From CAZDKK01 sp964603725 (GTDB lineage: Bacteria; Eisenbacteria; RBG-16-71-46; CAIMUX01; WJJG01), in the NCBI GenBank assembly GCA_964603725.1, contig CAZRWW010000004.1:1-64000 (forward strand): 64,000 nt of DNA, in the 5' to 3' direction. Position 1 is the stretch's first letter; every line of letters starts with the position of its first letter. Below are positions 17,086-26,324 of this stretch, in pieces. The translations under genes were made by a program, and so were the position numbers. The notes beneath the pieces were generated by a model. It did not search any database and had not been told where the DNA came from. It was given only the letters and a program-made list of their open reading frames with translations.

Positions 17086-17586
17086 TCAGGCCCGTTTCCC
17101 CGTCCTGGTCTCCCGCAAGGTCTCCCGCAAGAACCGCAGCAGCGCTCGTTCCGCACGGGCGCGCTCCGGCCCATCGGGCGCCGCGCGCGCGTTGCGCACG
17201 AGCTGGCGCAGACGCTGCCGGTCGATTCCGGGGCACCGCTGCGCGATCTCCTCGATGCTCTCGTCGTTGCCCGCCACCAGGCGATCGCGCCAGCGCTCGA
17301 TCCGGTGCTGCCACTCCACCTCGCGGGCGTGGCCCTGGTCGATCGCGGCCAGGGCGGCCTGGATGTTGGCAGGGTCCACCCGGCGCATCAGCCCGCCGAT
17401 GAAGAGCAGCTGTCGCCGGCGCGCCCCGTGGCTGCTCATCGCGCGGTACTCCTCGATCGCCGCGCGCAGCTCCGGCGACAGATCGATATGGCGCAGCTGT
17501 TCGGGCGGCAGCTCGGTCAACCGCGCACCGAGATCCTGCAGCGCCTGCGCCTCGCGCTTGCGCTGCGATCGGCTCTTCTCGTCCAT
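17086..17586 (-). CDS. darP: DarP/YjgA-like ribosome-associated protein (DUF615)
   Basis: A 166-residue basic helical protein resembling E. coli YjgA/DarP. It has an N-terminal KREAQALQDLGARL helix, the conserved YRAMSSHGARRRQLLFIGGLMR block (about 58-79) and a C-terminal DRQRLRQLVRNA segment. DarP helps 50S subunit maturation. Start MDEK is chosen because GGAG lies 6 nt upstream; the nearby MSMDEK start has its Shine-Dalgarno sequence too close. The family is known mainly from beta- and gammaproteobacteria, so its presence in an FCB-like genome is notable. Confidence 0.78.
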   Translation of the reverse strand: MDEKSRSQRKREAQALQDLGARLTELPPEQLRHIDLSPELRAAIEEYRAMSSHGARRRQLLFIGGLMRRVDPANIQAALAAIDQGHAREVEWQHRIERWRDRLVAGNDESIEEIAQRCPGIDRQRLRQLVRNARAAPDGPERARAERALLRFLRETLRETRTGKRA

Positions 17587-17644
17587 GCTCATCTCCGCCA
17601 CGAACGGCGCAGGCGCGCGTTCACGCGGGCCATCGCCCATCCGC

Positions 17645-18832
17645 TCATCTCCGGCGCAGCATCGCCACCAGCGGCAGCCCGGCCAGCCCGGCCACCGCGC
17701 TGGCAGCGAACGCGGTGCGCAGCCCGAGAAGGTCGCCGGCCACCCCGTAGATCAGGATGGCGCCCGCGTGGATTCCGAAGCTCAGCGCCATGTAGATGCC
17801 GTTGGCCAGCGCCCGGTTCTCCGGGTAGTTCTCCTGCATCATGGCCATGATGACCGGCGCCACCGAGAGCGACGTGAAACCCATGAGCAGGAGCAGCGGG
17901 AAGCGCAGCGCGCCCGTCGCCGGCAAGAAGGCGAACATGAGCAGCGGCGTCGCGAGGAACGACGCAGCGAGCACGCGCCGCCGCCCAAACCGGTCGCTGA
18001 TCGCGCCGCCCGTGAGCGCGCCGACCGCGCCGGCCGCCTGGAGCACCGTGAGCGAGGCCCCGGCCAGCCACAGGTCGGCTCCCGCCTCGCTCAACATCAG
18101 CGGCAGGTAAGTGGTCAGGGCCGAGATGATGAAGCCCCGCACCAGAAGGACCCCGGCCAGCGGCGGCAACAGCGGCCCCATCGTGCGCAGCGCCTCCCGC
18201 CAGGGTCGCCCGTCCGGCCCTCCGATCGCGCGCCCGGGCACATCGCGCAGCCACGCGTACAACAGACCTGTGAAAGCCAGACCGCCCAGCATCAACCAGG
18301 GCGTGCCGCGCAAGCCGAGCCACGCCACGGCCGAAACGATGACGATCGGCCCCAGGGTCCGACCCAGCTCGCCGCCCACCATCCAGAAGCCCATGCCCCG
18401 CCCCAGGCTGCGGCCCGACAGGTGGCCGGCCATGACCGGCCCGACCGAGTGCAGGCCGGCCGAGTTCAGGCCGGCGATGAGCAGCAACCCGGCCAACAGC
18501 CAGTAGCTCGGGCAGACACCGAGCAAGCTCATCACGATGGCCGCGATGGCCGGCGCGAGGATGACGAGGTAGCGCAGACTGATCCGATCGGCGGCGTGTC
18601 CGATGAACGGCTGCGCGAGGGAGGGCACCTGGAGAAACACCGTGAGCAGTCCGGCCGAGGCGTTGGTCAGAGCGAGCTGGCTCTTGAAGGCCGGCAGCAA
18701 GGGCGACAGGAAGGCCGTGTAGGTGTCATGGACGGCATGGGCGGCGCTAATGGTAAGGACACCGCCGGTGCGGAAGCGCCCGGGCTCATGCCTCACGGCG
18801 GACGCGGAGTCGGGTGTCGCGGCTGTTTCCAT
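17645..18832 (-). CDS. MFS exporter, fosmidomycin-resistance (Fsr)-like
   Basis: A 395-residue major facilitator with about 12 helices. It starts after an N-terminal segment containing LTISAAHAVHDTYTAFLSPL, which resembles Fsr-type permeases (xxHxxxDxYxxxLPxLLP). A MFS loop motif occurs as GAISDRFGRRRVL, along with VGGELGRTLGP. The substrate is unknown; the Fsr group includes drug and sugar-phosphate exporters. The ribosome site is weak. DarP follows 58 nt downstream in the same direction. Confidence 0.78.
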   Translation of the reverse strand: METAATPDSASAVRHEPGRFRTGGVLTISAAHAVHDTYTAFLSPLLPAFKSQLALTNASAGLLTVFLQVPSLAQPFIGHAADRISLRYLVILAPAIAAIVMSLLGVCPSYWLLAGLLLIAGLNSAGLHSVGPVMAGHLSGRSLGRGMGFWMVGGELGRTLGPIVIVSAVAWLGLRGTPWLMLGGLAFTGLLYAWLRDVPGRAIGGPDGRPWREALRTMGPLLPPLAGVLLVRGFIISALTTYLPLMLSEAGADLWLAGASLTVLQAAGAVGALTGGAISDRFGRRRVLAASFLATPLLMFAFLPATGALRFPLLLLMGFTSLSVAPVIMAMMQENYPENRALANGIYMALSFGIHAGAILIYGVAGDLLGLRTAFAASAVAGLAGLPLVAMLRRR

Positions 18833-18888
18833 TGCGTGGCGCTCAGGATAGCACCCCCGGCGCCGGGCGTCGATGTCCGGCGCGCCTG

Positions 18889-18985
18889 GCAAGGCTCGGC
18901 GGAGCTCGGTCGGTCTTGGCGCGACCGGGCAAGACTGGGCGGGGCTCGGCCCGGCCGGGCAAGACTGGGCGGGGCTCGGCGCGGC
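18889..18985. repeat. 30-bp tandem repeat
   Basis: About three copies of a GC-rich 30-bp unit containing CCGGGCAAGACTGGGCGGGG lie in the gap between the response regulator's 3' end and the MFS gene's 5' end. The last two copies are nearly identical; the first is diverged. Confidence 0.75.
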
Positions 18986-18994
18986 CGGAGATCG

Positions 18995-19876
18995 CTAGAG
19001 CACGACCTCGACGCCCTGCCCCACGGTGAGCGCGATCCGCATCTTGCCGAAGGGGGTCGTGTACCGCACCTGGTCGTGGCTGACGTTCTGCGCGCTGTGA
19101 ACCAGCCAGCGGATCTCGGTGGCAGCCAACACCGTTGGCAGCGAGATCTGGACCTGCATGTCACGATTGATGAGCGCCCGTTTGATCTCCCCGGCGACCA
19201 TGTTGGTGATCTCGCCGATCGCGTCGCCGAGGTCCTCGCTGTCGAAGGAGATCTTCTCGCCGGCCAGATGCGATGCGACCCCTACCGCCGCGCTCTCTTC
19301 GTATCCGACCGAGATGGTCCATTGCACCTCGCCGTAGATCGAGATCATGCTGAAGACGACGTTGCCCGCGGTGGTGGCGAAGGGCTCGTCGGTCGTCGCC
19401 AGGTCAACATCGCACACCGAGCGCATGACCCGCTTCAGGGCGTCGCCGACCACGTCGCCGTGCGGGACCGTCCACGGCCCGGTCGGGTCGGGAATGCCCT
19501 CGATGAGGCGCTTCAGCCCCCGCTTGAGCCGGTCGACGTTGAGAGGCTTGAGCAGGAGGGCGTCGGCGCCGGCTTCGTTGACCACGGCCATCATCCGCTC
19601 GCGGCCCATCTCGGAGGTGATGATGACCGCCGGGGGGCAGCGCCGGTGCTTGCGTCTCAGCGTGCGCAGGAACTCGATGCCGTCCATGCGCGGCATCTCC
19701 ATGTCCACCAGCATGAGATCGACCTCGCCGGCGCGGTACTTCTCGAGGGCATCGACCCCATCGCTGGCTTCCACGAAGCTGAAGTCGGCCAGGCCCGTCT
19801 CGGAGAGTGAGCGGATGAGCATCTTGCGCGTGGCCACCGAGTCATCGACCAGGAAGATGCGGATCTGCCTCGGCAT
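18995..19876 (-). CDS. Response regulator fused to a CheX-like domain
   Basis: A 293-residue protein. The receiver domain (1-125) has the acidic pair D11/D12, phospho-acceptor D58 (LMLVDMEMP), T87 and K110 (LLLKP). The C-terminal part (about 145-293) resembles CheX/CheC phosphatase folds (GEITNMVAGEIK, DLGDAIGEITN). CheX dephosphorylates CheY, so the fusion could limit its own signal lifetime or act on another receiver. AAGGGA 6 nt before ATG fixes the start. No chemotaxis genes are adjacent. Confidence 0.82.
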   Translation of the reverse strand: MPRQIRIFLVDDSVATRKMLIRSLSETGLADFSFVEASDGVDALEKYRAGEVDLMLVDMEMPRMDGIEFLRTLRRKHRRCPPAVIITSEMGRERMMAVVNEAGADALLLKPLNVDRLKRGLKRLIEGIPDPTGPWTVPHGDVVGDALKRVMRSVCDVDLATTDEPFATTAGNVVFSMISIYGEVQWTISVGYEESAAVGVASHLAGEKISFDSEDLGDAIGEITNMVAGEIKRALINRDMQVQISLPTVLAATEIRWLVHSAQNVSHDQVRYTTPFGKMRIALTVGQGVEVVL

Positions 19877-20399
19877 GGTGGTTCCCTTTGCGTAGCGCTC
19901 CCGAGCGTGCTTGCCCCCGCCCGCGTATGCCAACCTCCCGGGCAACCCGAGCTGCCGCCGGCGCCTGTCAGGCCGCGAGCGCTCAAGCCGCGGGCACCCA
20001 GGCCCTGCGTCACTCGTCTGTATCGACCGGGGTTGGTCGCATCCGCAGGGGATTCTCGGCCGCCCCGCCGCCCATAACCCGAGCGGGGGCCGGCCCCTAA
20101 CGTCGCGCTCACGCAGTCCGAGACGTTCTTTCGCGGCGCCCTAACCGATCCGCGGGGGCCCTTTGCTAGCCTCGCCGTGCGTCGTGTTCCGACCCGCCCG
20201 CCGGCGCCCAGCCGAGCAGGCTGGACGCTGGCTGGGGCGGGAGCGGGATTCTCGGGTGGAAGGAGTCATGGGCTGCCCCCGGCCTCCACTGCTTGGCTTG
20301 CACGGTTCGAGCATGGACTCGCCTGCCGAGACCGCCGGCGGAACGCGATTGGCAAGCGGAACCTGAATGACTCTGAGCGCACACGAGGAGGACTTCGCT
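19877..20399. other. Long divergent intergenic region
   Basis: 523 bases separate the leftward response regulator from the rightward beta-helix gene, so promoters for both must lie here. I see a GC palindrome around 20084-20097 and an extended -10-like TGCTAGCCT at 20164-20172, but no convincing -35. Short open frames have no features. No known riboswitch pattern was recognised. Confidence 0.45.
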
Positions 20400-22076
20400 A
20401 TGAGGTCGGCATCCCTGAGTCGGGGCTTGCTGTGTCTGGCCGCGCTGACGATCATCGTCTACCCGGCCGCGGCCCAGCATGCCTTCGACGGCAACTCCCT
20501 GTTCGGCAACCTCGGTGGAACCTGCCGGCCGGCGGCATCGATGCCCTTCGATGCCTGCGAGCTGGCCTGGCAGTACTTCACCTACAACGACAGCCTCGTC
20601 AATCCCATGCTCGGTGACCCTTACAACACCGAAGACCCCGATTGGCTGCCCACGCAGATCCCCACGCAGTGGGTCATGGTCAGGGCCGAGGCTCACGATG
20701 TCGAGTGCTTCACCTGCCCGGGCGGGTCCGCGTACACCGTGCCCCGGCATGTCTGCTACCGCGGCGCCATGGCCCCCGCCCCCACGGGCGAGGGCGACTG
20801 GACCCAGGGTTGGACCTACTACTCGTTCGACGGCGCCGGGCGGACGGACATCAACTACGGCAAGCCCCTGGTGATCCTGCAGGGTCCCCAGAGCTCCAAC
20901 CTGCAACTCACGGCGAACAACAACTACCTCGTTCGCGGCAAGGTGAACATGCTGGCGGGAACGACGCTGACGATCGACCTGGGCGTGGTCTGCTTCGGCG
21001 AGAACGCGACGGCCGGCTACTTCGTCATCGAGCGGGGCGCCAAGATCCAGGCCGTGGGCACCGCCCAGCAGCCGATCATCCTGACCACGGACTCGGCGCC
21101 CGGGTTCATGACCCGCGGCGGCTGGGGCGGCGTCGTCATCCACGGGCGGGGCGTCGCCAACTGCGCCGACTGCCTCGGCGGCGAGAGCTGCGAATCCGAG
21201 GGCGGCGCCGGCTTCTTCTGCGGCGACAATAGCTGCGATGACAGCGGCGAGGTCAAGTACGCCCGGGTCGAGTACTCCGGCGTCGAGATCTCGGTCGACA
21301 ACGAGCTCAACTGCTGGACCTTCAATGCGGTCGGCTGCAACACCAAGCTCTCCTACCTCCAGGCCCACATGGGCGACGACGACCTCTTCGAGTGGTTTGG
21401 CGGGGAGTGCGAGGCTCACCACCTGGTCGGCACCGGCGGCGGCGACGACGGGCTCGACTGGCAGATGGGCTTCCGCGGGCGCGTGCAGTTCGCAGTCATC
21501 CAGATGTATGACGACGCCGGCGACAAGGGCATCGAGGCCGACAACAACGAGTTCAACTATGACAAGGTCTGCCGCTCGAATCCTCTGATCGCCAACGTGA
21601 CGCTCGTGGGCCCGAACACAGCCGCCGCCACCGCCACCTACGGCATCCATCTGCGCCGTGGCACCGACGCCCAGATCTACAACTCGATCATCATGGGGTG
21701 GCGGCAGCAGGGCCTGCGCCTCGAGCACAACCAGACCGCCAACCGCGGCGTCTATCCCCAGACCGGCGCCATCTGCGGCAGCGACGTGGCCGAGAACAGC
21801 TTCGGCGCCGGCGGCTTCCCCGTCCGCACCTCGCCCAATCCGGCCGTGACGCACACGCGGTTCTCTTTCGAGATGCCGGCGGCCGGCCGGGCTCAGATCA
21901 CCGTGTTCGACGCCAGTGGACGCCAGGTGGCTGCTGTGCTCGACCGGGAACTGAGCGCCGGGACGCAGGAGATTGAATGGACCCTGCCCACGGACCGCGG
22001 GAGGGGCGCCTACTTCTATCGGATCAAGACCCCGGGCGGCGTCGCCACGGGACACGTGTTCAAGCTGACTCAGTAA
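20400..22076 (+). CDS. Secreted beta-helix protein with FlgD-type tail
   Basis: A 558-residue exported protein. A signal peptide (1-26, ending AAAQ) precedes a right-handed beta-helix-like region with blocks common in FCB 'C-terminal target' proteins: GTTLTIDLGVVCFGEN, GAKIQAVGTAQQPIILTT, GGWGGVVIHG, and DDLFEWFGGECEAHHL. Residues 478-558 form the Ig-like tail (PNPAVTHTRFSF, VFDASGRQV, GAYFYRI). Many cysteines suggest disulphides. A strong AGGAGGA lies 7 nt before ATG. The TonB-dependent receptor starts 10 nt after its stop, so both are likely one operon and may work together at the surface. Confidence 0.83.
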   Translation: MRSASLSRGLLCLAALTIIVYPAAAQHAFDGNSLFGNLGGTCRPAASMPFDACELAWQYFTYNDSLVNPMLGDPYNTEDPDWLPTQIPTQWVMVRAEAHDVECFTCPGGSAYTVPRHVCYRGAMAPAPTGEGDWTQGWTYYSFDGAGRTDINYGKPLVILQGPQSSNLQLTANNNYLVRGKVNMLAGTTLTIDLGVVCFGENATAGYFVIERGAKIQAVGTAQQPIILTTDSAPGFMTRGGWGGVVIHGRGVANCADCLGGESCESEGGAGFFCGDNSCDDSGEVKYARVEYSGVEISVDNELNCWTFNAVGCNTKLSYLQAHMGDDDLFEWFGGECEAHHLVGTGGGDDGLDWQMGFRGRVQFAVIQMYDDAGDKGIEADNNEFNYDKVCRSNPLIANVTLVGPNTAAATATYGIHLRRGTDAQIYNSIIMGWRQQGLRLEHNQTANRGVYPQTGAICGSDVAENSFGAGGFPVRTSPNPAVTHTRFSFEMPAAGRAQITVFDASGRQVAAVLDRELSAGTQEIEWTLPTDRGRGAYFYRIKTPGGVATGHVFKLTQ

Positions 22077-22086
22077 CAGCACAGCT

Positions 22087-24987
22087 ATGATGCGCATTCT
22101 CGGCATACACGGCGGGTGGCGGGTCGGCGGAGCCCTCTTGGCCCTGCTGATCGCCCCCGCCGTGGCCTGCGCACAGGCCGACGCGGCCGGTGACACCGGC
22201 CACATCATCGGCCGCATCTTGAACGGCGAGACGGCCCGCTCCCTGCCGGTCCCCAACGCCAACATCATGCTGTACAGGATCATCACGCCGCAGGACTCCA
22301 TCGGCGTCCAGATCACGGGGACCTTCTCGCTCGCCCCCGACGGCAACTACCATCTCACCGTTGAACCGGGACGGTATCGCCTGAGGGTCAGTCACATTTC
22401 CTTCCAGACCGCCTGGACGGAGGCTTTCCATGTCGCGCCGGGCGCCACGGTTTCCCGGGATCTGCGCCTGATCGCCGGCCCCGCCCTCACGCTGCCCAAA
22501 GTCGAAGTGCGCGGCACGGTGATTCGCAACACGCGGGTGGCCCTGCTGGCTCAGGAGAGGAAGGCCGAGGTGGTGGCCGACGCCATCAGCGCCGAGCAGG
22601 TCAAGCGCACCGCCGACTCCAACGCGGCCGAAGCGCTGCGCCGCGTAGCCGGGCTCTCGCTGGTGGACGACAAGTATGTCTTCGTGCGCGGCATGGGCGA
22701 GCGCTACAGCTCGACCCAGATCAACGGCGCCACCGTTGGATCGCCCGAGCCCAACAAACGGGTTGTGCCCCTGGACTTGATTCCCGCCAACATGCTCGAC
22801 AACGCGTGGATTGTGAAGACCTACTCGCCGGAGCTGCCGGCCGAGTTCGGCGGCGGCGGCGTCAACATCCGCACCCGCGACTTCCCCGGCCGCAAGACCT
22901 GGTCGCTGGCGATGGCGAGCGGTATGGACGCCGGCACGACGGGCGAACCGTTCCTCGCCTACGAGGGTGGGGGCCTGGATTTCCTGGGCATCGACGATGG
23001 GAAGCGCGACCTGCCGGATTTCTTCAAGCGCGTGGCCGCGAACAAGAAGATTGTCGGTTACTCCCCGGTGACCGGCCAGGGATTCAAGCCCGACACACTC
23101 GAGCAGCTCGGCGAGTGCTTCAACAAGGTCTGGGTGCCCACCACCCGGCGGGCGGCGCCTCGCTACAACATCGAAGCCTCTTACGGCAACGAATTCCGGG
23201 TGCTGGGCAATCCACTCGGACTCATCTTGGGAGGCGTCTTCAAGACCTCCTACGACACCAAGGAGAGCATCAATAACTCTTACCGTCCGGGCGATGTCGA
23301 GGGCACCTTCACGCCCAACACCGAGTATGACGTCAAGGCCTCCAAGGCGAAGTATCTGTCGAGCATCCTGGGCAGCGCCAACTACCGCTCGGGAAACGTG
23401 GCTGTTCTGTCCCTGCGTTCCATGTTCAATCGTATCTCCGAGGACGAGACGCGCGTGTATGAGGGTCAGAACTACAACACCGGCGCCTACATGCGCAACA
23501 CGCGCCTGCGCTGGACCGAACGGGTCCTGTGGACGAACAACCTGGGGATCGAGCACCGGATTCCGCGGCTCGGGAATTCCACCCTGACCTGGCGAGTGGA
23601 CTATTCCCGCGCCGGGTTCCACGAGCCCGATCGGCGCGAATACAACTACGAGTTGCGCCCCGACTCAACCGGCGGGTACTGGGAGTTGACCGCGCGCGGC
23701 GCCAGTCGCGGCTTCACCCGGATGTTCGGCGATCTCGCCGAGGAGGAGCGCGGGTTCGAGGCCAGCTGGCAGATCCCCCTGGGCCGCGCCACGGACAGCC
23801 GCTCGTCGCTCAGGCTCGGCTACGGCCACACCTACAAGGATCGCGATCTCGCTTACCGCCGGCTGGCCTTCCGGCGACCCAGCGGGCGACCCCTGGACTT
23901 CACGCTTCCGCCCGAATCGCTCATGACGAATGAGAACATCGGCTACAATCCCAGCAAGCTCTTCGTTCTCACGGAGCTCACTCAGCCGGAGGATGCCTAC
24001 CAGGCCACCCTCGAGGTCACGGCGCTCTATCTGGTCGCCGACTTCCCGCTCTTGAGACGCTTGCGAGCCAGCGGCGGCGTGCGCATGGAAGACTGGCGCC
24101 AGGAGGTGATCACCCGCGACCGCTTCGCCTCCGACCCGGCGCAGTCGGTGGTCGGCCGGGCGCTGCTCGACAAGGAAGACTGGCTGCCGGCGGCCAACCT
24201 CACCTACCTGCTCACGGCCAACACCAACGTGCGAATCGGGTTCAGCCGCACAATCTCGCGCCCCGACTTGCGCGAGCTCAGCACCTTCACCATGCCCGAC
24301 TACGACAGCGGCTTCGAGTACCGGGGCAATCCCGCGCTCAAGCGAGCGCACATCTACAACTACGACGTGCGCCTCGAGACCTACCCGAGCGCGGATGAGA
24401 AGGCCTCGGTGAGCGGATTCTACAAGGACCTCAACGACCCGATCGAGAATTCCTTGATCCCCGCCGGCGGCGCGCTGCGCAAGGTTCCCGTGAACGCCAG
24501 TTGGGGCCTTCTGTATGGGGCCGAGCTCGAAGGGCGAGTGCGCATGGGCCGCCTCACCAGGCATCTGCGCAGCCTGGCGACCGTCGCCAATCTGACGCTG
24601 ACACATTCACGCGCCCGCGTGCCCCTGACCAGCTTCTCCACCGGCGATCGCCAGCGCGAGCGGCCGCTTCAGGGCCAGTCGCCCTACCTGTTGAACATCA
24701 TGCTCTTCTACACGCCGCCGGGGAGGCCGTACTCGTGCGCGATCACCTACAACGCCTTCGGCAAGAGAATGATGGAGCTGGGTCTCGAGAAGATGCCCGA
24801 CGCCTACGAGCAGCCCCATCAGACCGTGGACTTCACGCTGGACTATCACCTTGGTCGGTACCACGTGAAGGTGACGGCCGCCAACCTCCTGGACCCCAAG
24901 GCCCGCTACACCCTGGGCTCCGAGACGGCCGAGGAGTGGCGCAACGGGCGGAGCTACCAGCTCAAGATTGCGATGAGCGGAAACTGA
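22087..24987 (+). CDS. TonB-dependent outer-membrane receptor
   Basis: A 966-residue receptor with a signal peptide (1-29), a carboxypeptidase-regulatory-like beta-sandwich (about 38-110) typical of FCB receptors, a plug domain (RTADSNAAEALRRVAGLSLV; FVRGMGERYSSTQING) and a large beta-barrel. Near 770-800 it has ERGNPALK-type barrel motifs (FEYRGNPALKRAHIYNYD). It does not end in an aromatic residue, unlike many barrels. The ligand is unknown. The secreted beta-helix gene immediately upstream could encode a surface partner, as with SusD-like proteins in Bacteroidetes, though it is not a SusD homologue by eye. Confidence 0.88.
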   Translation: MMRILGIHGGWRVGGALLALLIAPAVACAQADAAGDTGHIIGRILNGETARSLPVPNANIMLYRIITPQDSIGVQITGTFSLAPDGNYHLTVEPGRYRLRVSHISFQTAWTEAFHVAPGATVSRDLRLIAGPALTLPKVEVRGTVIRNTRVALLAQERKAEVVADAISAEQVKRTADSNAAEALRRVAGLSLVDDKYVFVRGMGERYSSTQINGATVGSPEPNKRVVPLDLIPANMLDNAWIVKTYSPELPAEFGGGGVNIRTRDFPGRKTWSLAMASGMDAGTTGEPFLAYEGGGLDFLGIDDGKRDLPDFFKRVAANKKIVGYSPVTGQGFKPDTLEQLGECFNKVWVPTTRRAAPRYNIEASYGNEFRVLGNPLGLILGGVFKTSYDTKESINNSYRPGDVEGTFTPNTEYDVKASKAKYLSSILGSANYRSGNVAVLSLRSMFNRISEDETRVYEGQNYNTGAYMRNTRLRWTERVLWTNNLGIEHRIPRLGNSTLTWRVDYSRAGFHEPDRREYNYELRPDSTGGYWELTARGASRGFTRMFGDLAEEERGFEASWQIPLGRATDSRSSLRLGYGHTYKDRDLAYRRLAFRRPSGRPLDFTLPPESLMTNENIGYNPSKLFVLTELTQPEDAYQATLEVTALYLVADFPLLRRLRASGGVRMEDWRQEVITRDRFASDPAQSVVGRALLDKEDWLPAANLTYLLTANTNVRIGFSRTISRPDLRELSTFTMPDYDSGFEYRGNPALKRAHIYNYDVRLETYPSADEKASVSGFYKDLNDPIENSLIPAGGALRKVPVNASWGLLYGAELEGRVRMGRLTRHLRSLATVANLTLTHSRARVPLTSFSTGDRQRERPLQGQSPYLLNIMLFYTPPGRPYSCAITYNAFGKRMMELGLEKMPDAYEQPHQTVDFTLDYHLGRYHVKVTAANLLDPKARYTLGSETAEEWRNGRSYQLKIAMSGN

Positions 24988-25046
24988 AGACCGGCGCCTA
25001 CGGATTGAAGACCGGGGACCGGCATCGAATGAAGGAGGAAACAGCA

Positions 25047-26003
25047 GTGACCCATGGCAGGAAGACTCCGCGATGGCTGGCCGGAGCTCGGGCCGGCTTG
25101 TTGTGCCTGGCTGGGGCGGCCGTCCTGCTGGGCCTGGGCGCCCGGCTGGGGCCCTCGGGATGCGGCAGCCGGGCGGACATGCGGGTCGAGAGCCCGGCGT
25201 CTGCGCCGGCGATGCCGCGGGCCGGCGCCGGCGCCGAGCGCGCCGCCCCGCGCGCCGACACCCAGGCGCCGCCCGCGACGGCCATGGAGGCGCAGCCGAT
25301 GACGGCCGCGGCGGGGCAGCCCGCCACGGCTTCGGCGGCCCAGCCCGTGATTGCCATTGCGCCGCGGCCAGCGACGGCCTTGGCGGCGCTCCCCGCGACG
25401 CCGGATCATCAGCGCGAGGTAGTTCTCCTGGAAGGCAAGTATGACGTACCGGTGGTTTCCGCCGGTCGCAGCCTGCCCCCCTCGCCGGTGACGTCGGCCC
25501 CGGGGTACAGCCCCCCCGATGACCCGGAAAGCGACGCCGTGGAACGCGGCTTCCGTCTGGCGGGTCCGAACGACACCCCGCTCACGAAGGGCGCCGAGTC
25601 GGCGGAATGGCTGGCGCGCGACCTGCTCCATGCGCTGAGCCACAACCAGCGGGAGATCCTGCTCGAGCGCCGCATCACGTTCGACGAATTCGCGGGCATC
25701 CTCTGGCCGGAGATGCCCCAGAGCCGCCCGGTCACGAACATCTCCGCGGCAGACGCCTGGTTCTTCCACGTCCGGGCCGCGGTTGCAGCGATGGATGCCG
25801 CCCTCGCCCAGTGGGGCGGCCGGCTTCTCACATTCACGCGGCTTTCGTTCGAACGCGGTCTCGTGCGGTATCCAAACTACAACCTCTACCACGGCGTCAA
25901 CATCCATGCCCTGGGAGCGGACGGCGAGGAGGTCGTCCTGAGTTTCGCCAGCGCCTTCGTCGAGAAGGACGGCGTCTGGAAGGTCTTCATCTACAAAGAC
26001 TGA
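25047..26003 (+). CDS. Membrane-anchored or exported protein of unknown function
   Basis: A 318-residue protein. The likely start is GTG at 25047, because AAGGAGGA lies 8 nt upstream; an in-frame ATG 18 nt earlier has no ribosome site. A hydrophobic N-terminal helix (about 9-33) ends in GPSGCGS, a poor lipobox, so either a membrane anchor or a lipoprotein is possible. An Ala/Pro/Gln-rich linker (about 45-120) leads to a C-terminal domain (170-318) ending with VEKDGVWKVFIYKD, reminiscent of NTF2-like folds. Not recognised further. It begins 59 nt after the TonB receptor. Confidence 0.62.
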   Translation: MTHGRKTPRWLAGARAGLLCLAGAAVLLGLGARLGPSGCGSRADMRVESPASAPAMPRAGAGAERAAPRADTQAPPATAMEAQPMTAAAGQPATASAAQPVIAIAPRPATALAALPATPDHQREVVLLEGKYDVPVVSAGRSLPPSPVTSAPGYSPPDDPESDAVERGFRLAGPNDTPLTKGAESAEWLARDLLHALSHNQREILLERRITFDEFAGILWPEMPQSRPVTNISAADAWFFHVRAAVAAMDAALAQWGGRLLTFTRLSFERGLVRYPNYNLYHGVNIHALGADGEEVVLSFASAFVEKDGVWKVFIYKD

Positions 26004-26066
26004 TCGCTTCTTGGGACTGGCGGCCCCATCAGCGATCGCCTGTCAGGACCACTCGCCTGCCAGGCC

Positions 26067-26089
26067 CGATCGCCCTCCAGGGGCGATCG
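26067..26089 (+). terminator. Hairpin after the 25.0-26.0 kb gene
   Basis: A perfect 9-bp stem CGATCGCCC / GGGCGATCG with a 5-nt loop lies 64 nt after the stop. No T run follows, so it is only a terminator-like structure. Confidence 0.45.
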
Positions 26090-26208
26090 CGTCCAGGAGC
26101 GGCCCATTTACCGAGGCGCGGCAGTGGTCCGGGCGATTTAACGGAACGCTCAAAGAATCCTAACCCTCTGCGGGTTCAATGCGGTGACTGCTCGCGCTGA
26201 GCGGTGGC

Positions 26209-26278
26209 GCCGCGTCAGGGCGAGGATCGCCGCGTCAGGGCGAGGATCGCCGCGTCAGGGCGTTGATCGCCGCGACAG
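26209..26278. repeat. 20-bp tandem repeat
   Basis: Three full copies of CGCCGCGTCAGGGCGAGGAT (the third ends GTTGAT) and a partial fourth precede the coiled-coil gene. An open frame through them encodes only low-complexity basic sequence and is unlikely to be translated. Confidence 0.85.
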
Positions 26279-26324
26279 CAAGACCGGCGCGCGCAGGTTC
26301 GGCCGGACGAGTGCCGGAGGAGTG

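Larger units (their letters stand above)
26004..26324. other. Intergenic region rich in hairpins and repeats
   Basis: 321 bases with no gene. It contains degenerate 17-19-bp repeats built on CGCCTGYCAGG and CGATCGC (about 26030-26100), a strong hairpin (listed separately), an AT-richer patch at 26133-26165 that could hold a promoter, and a 20-bp tandem repeat. Confidence 0.5.

Noticed and set aside
20400..22076. SusD-like partner for the TonB receptor
   Set aside because: The sequence shows beta-helix blocks and a FlgD-type tail, not the helical SusD pattern.
26030..26090. GCGATCGC repeats as HIP1-like genome-wide signals
   Set aside because: Only a few copies cluster inside one repeat; nothing suggests a genome-wide signal.
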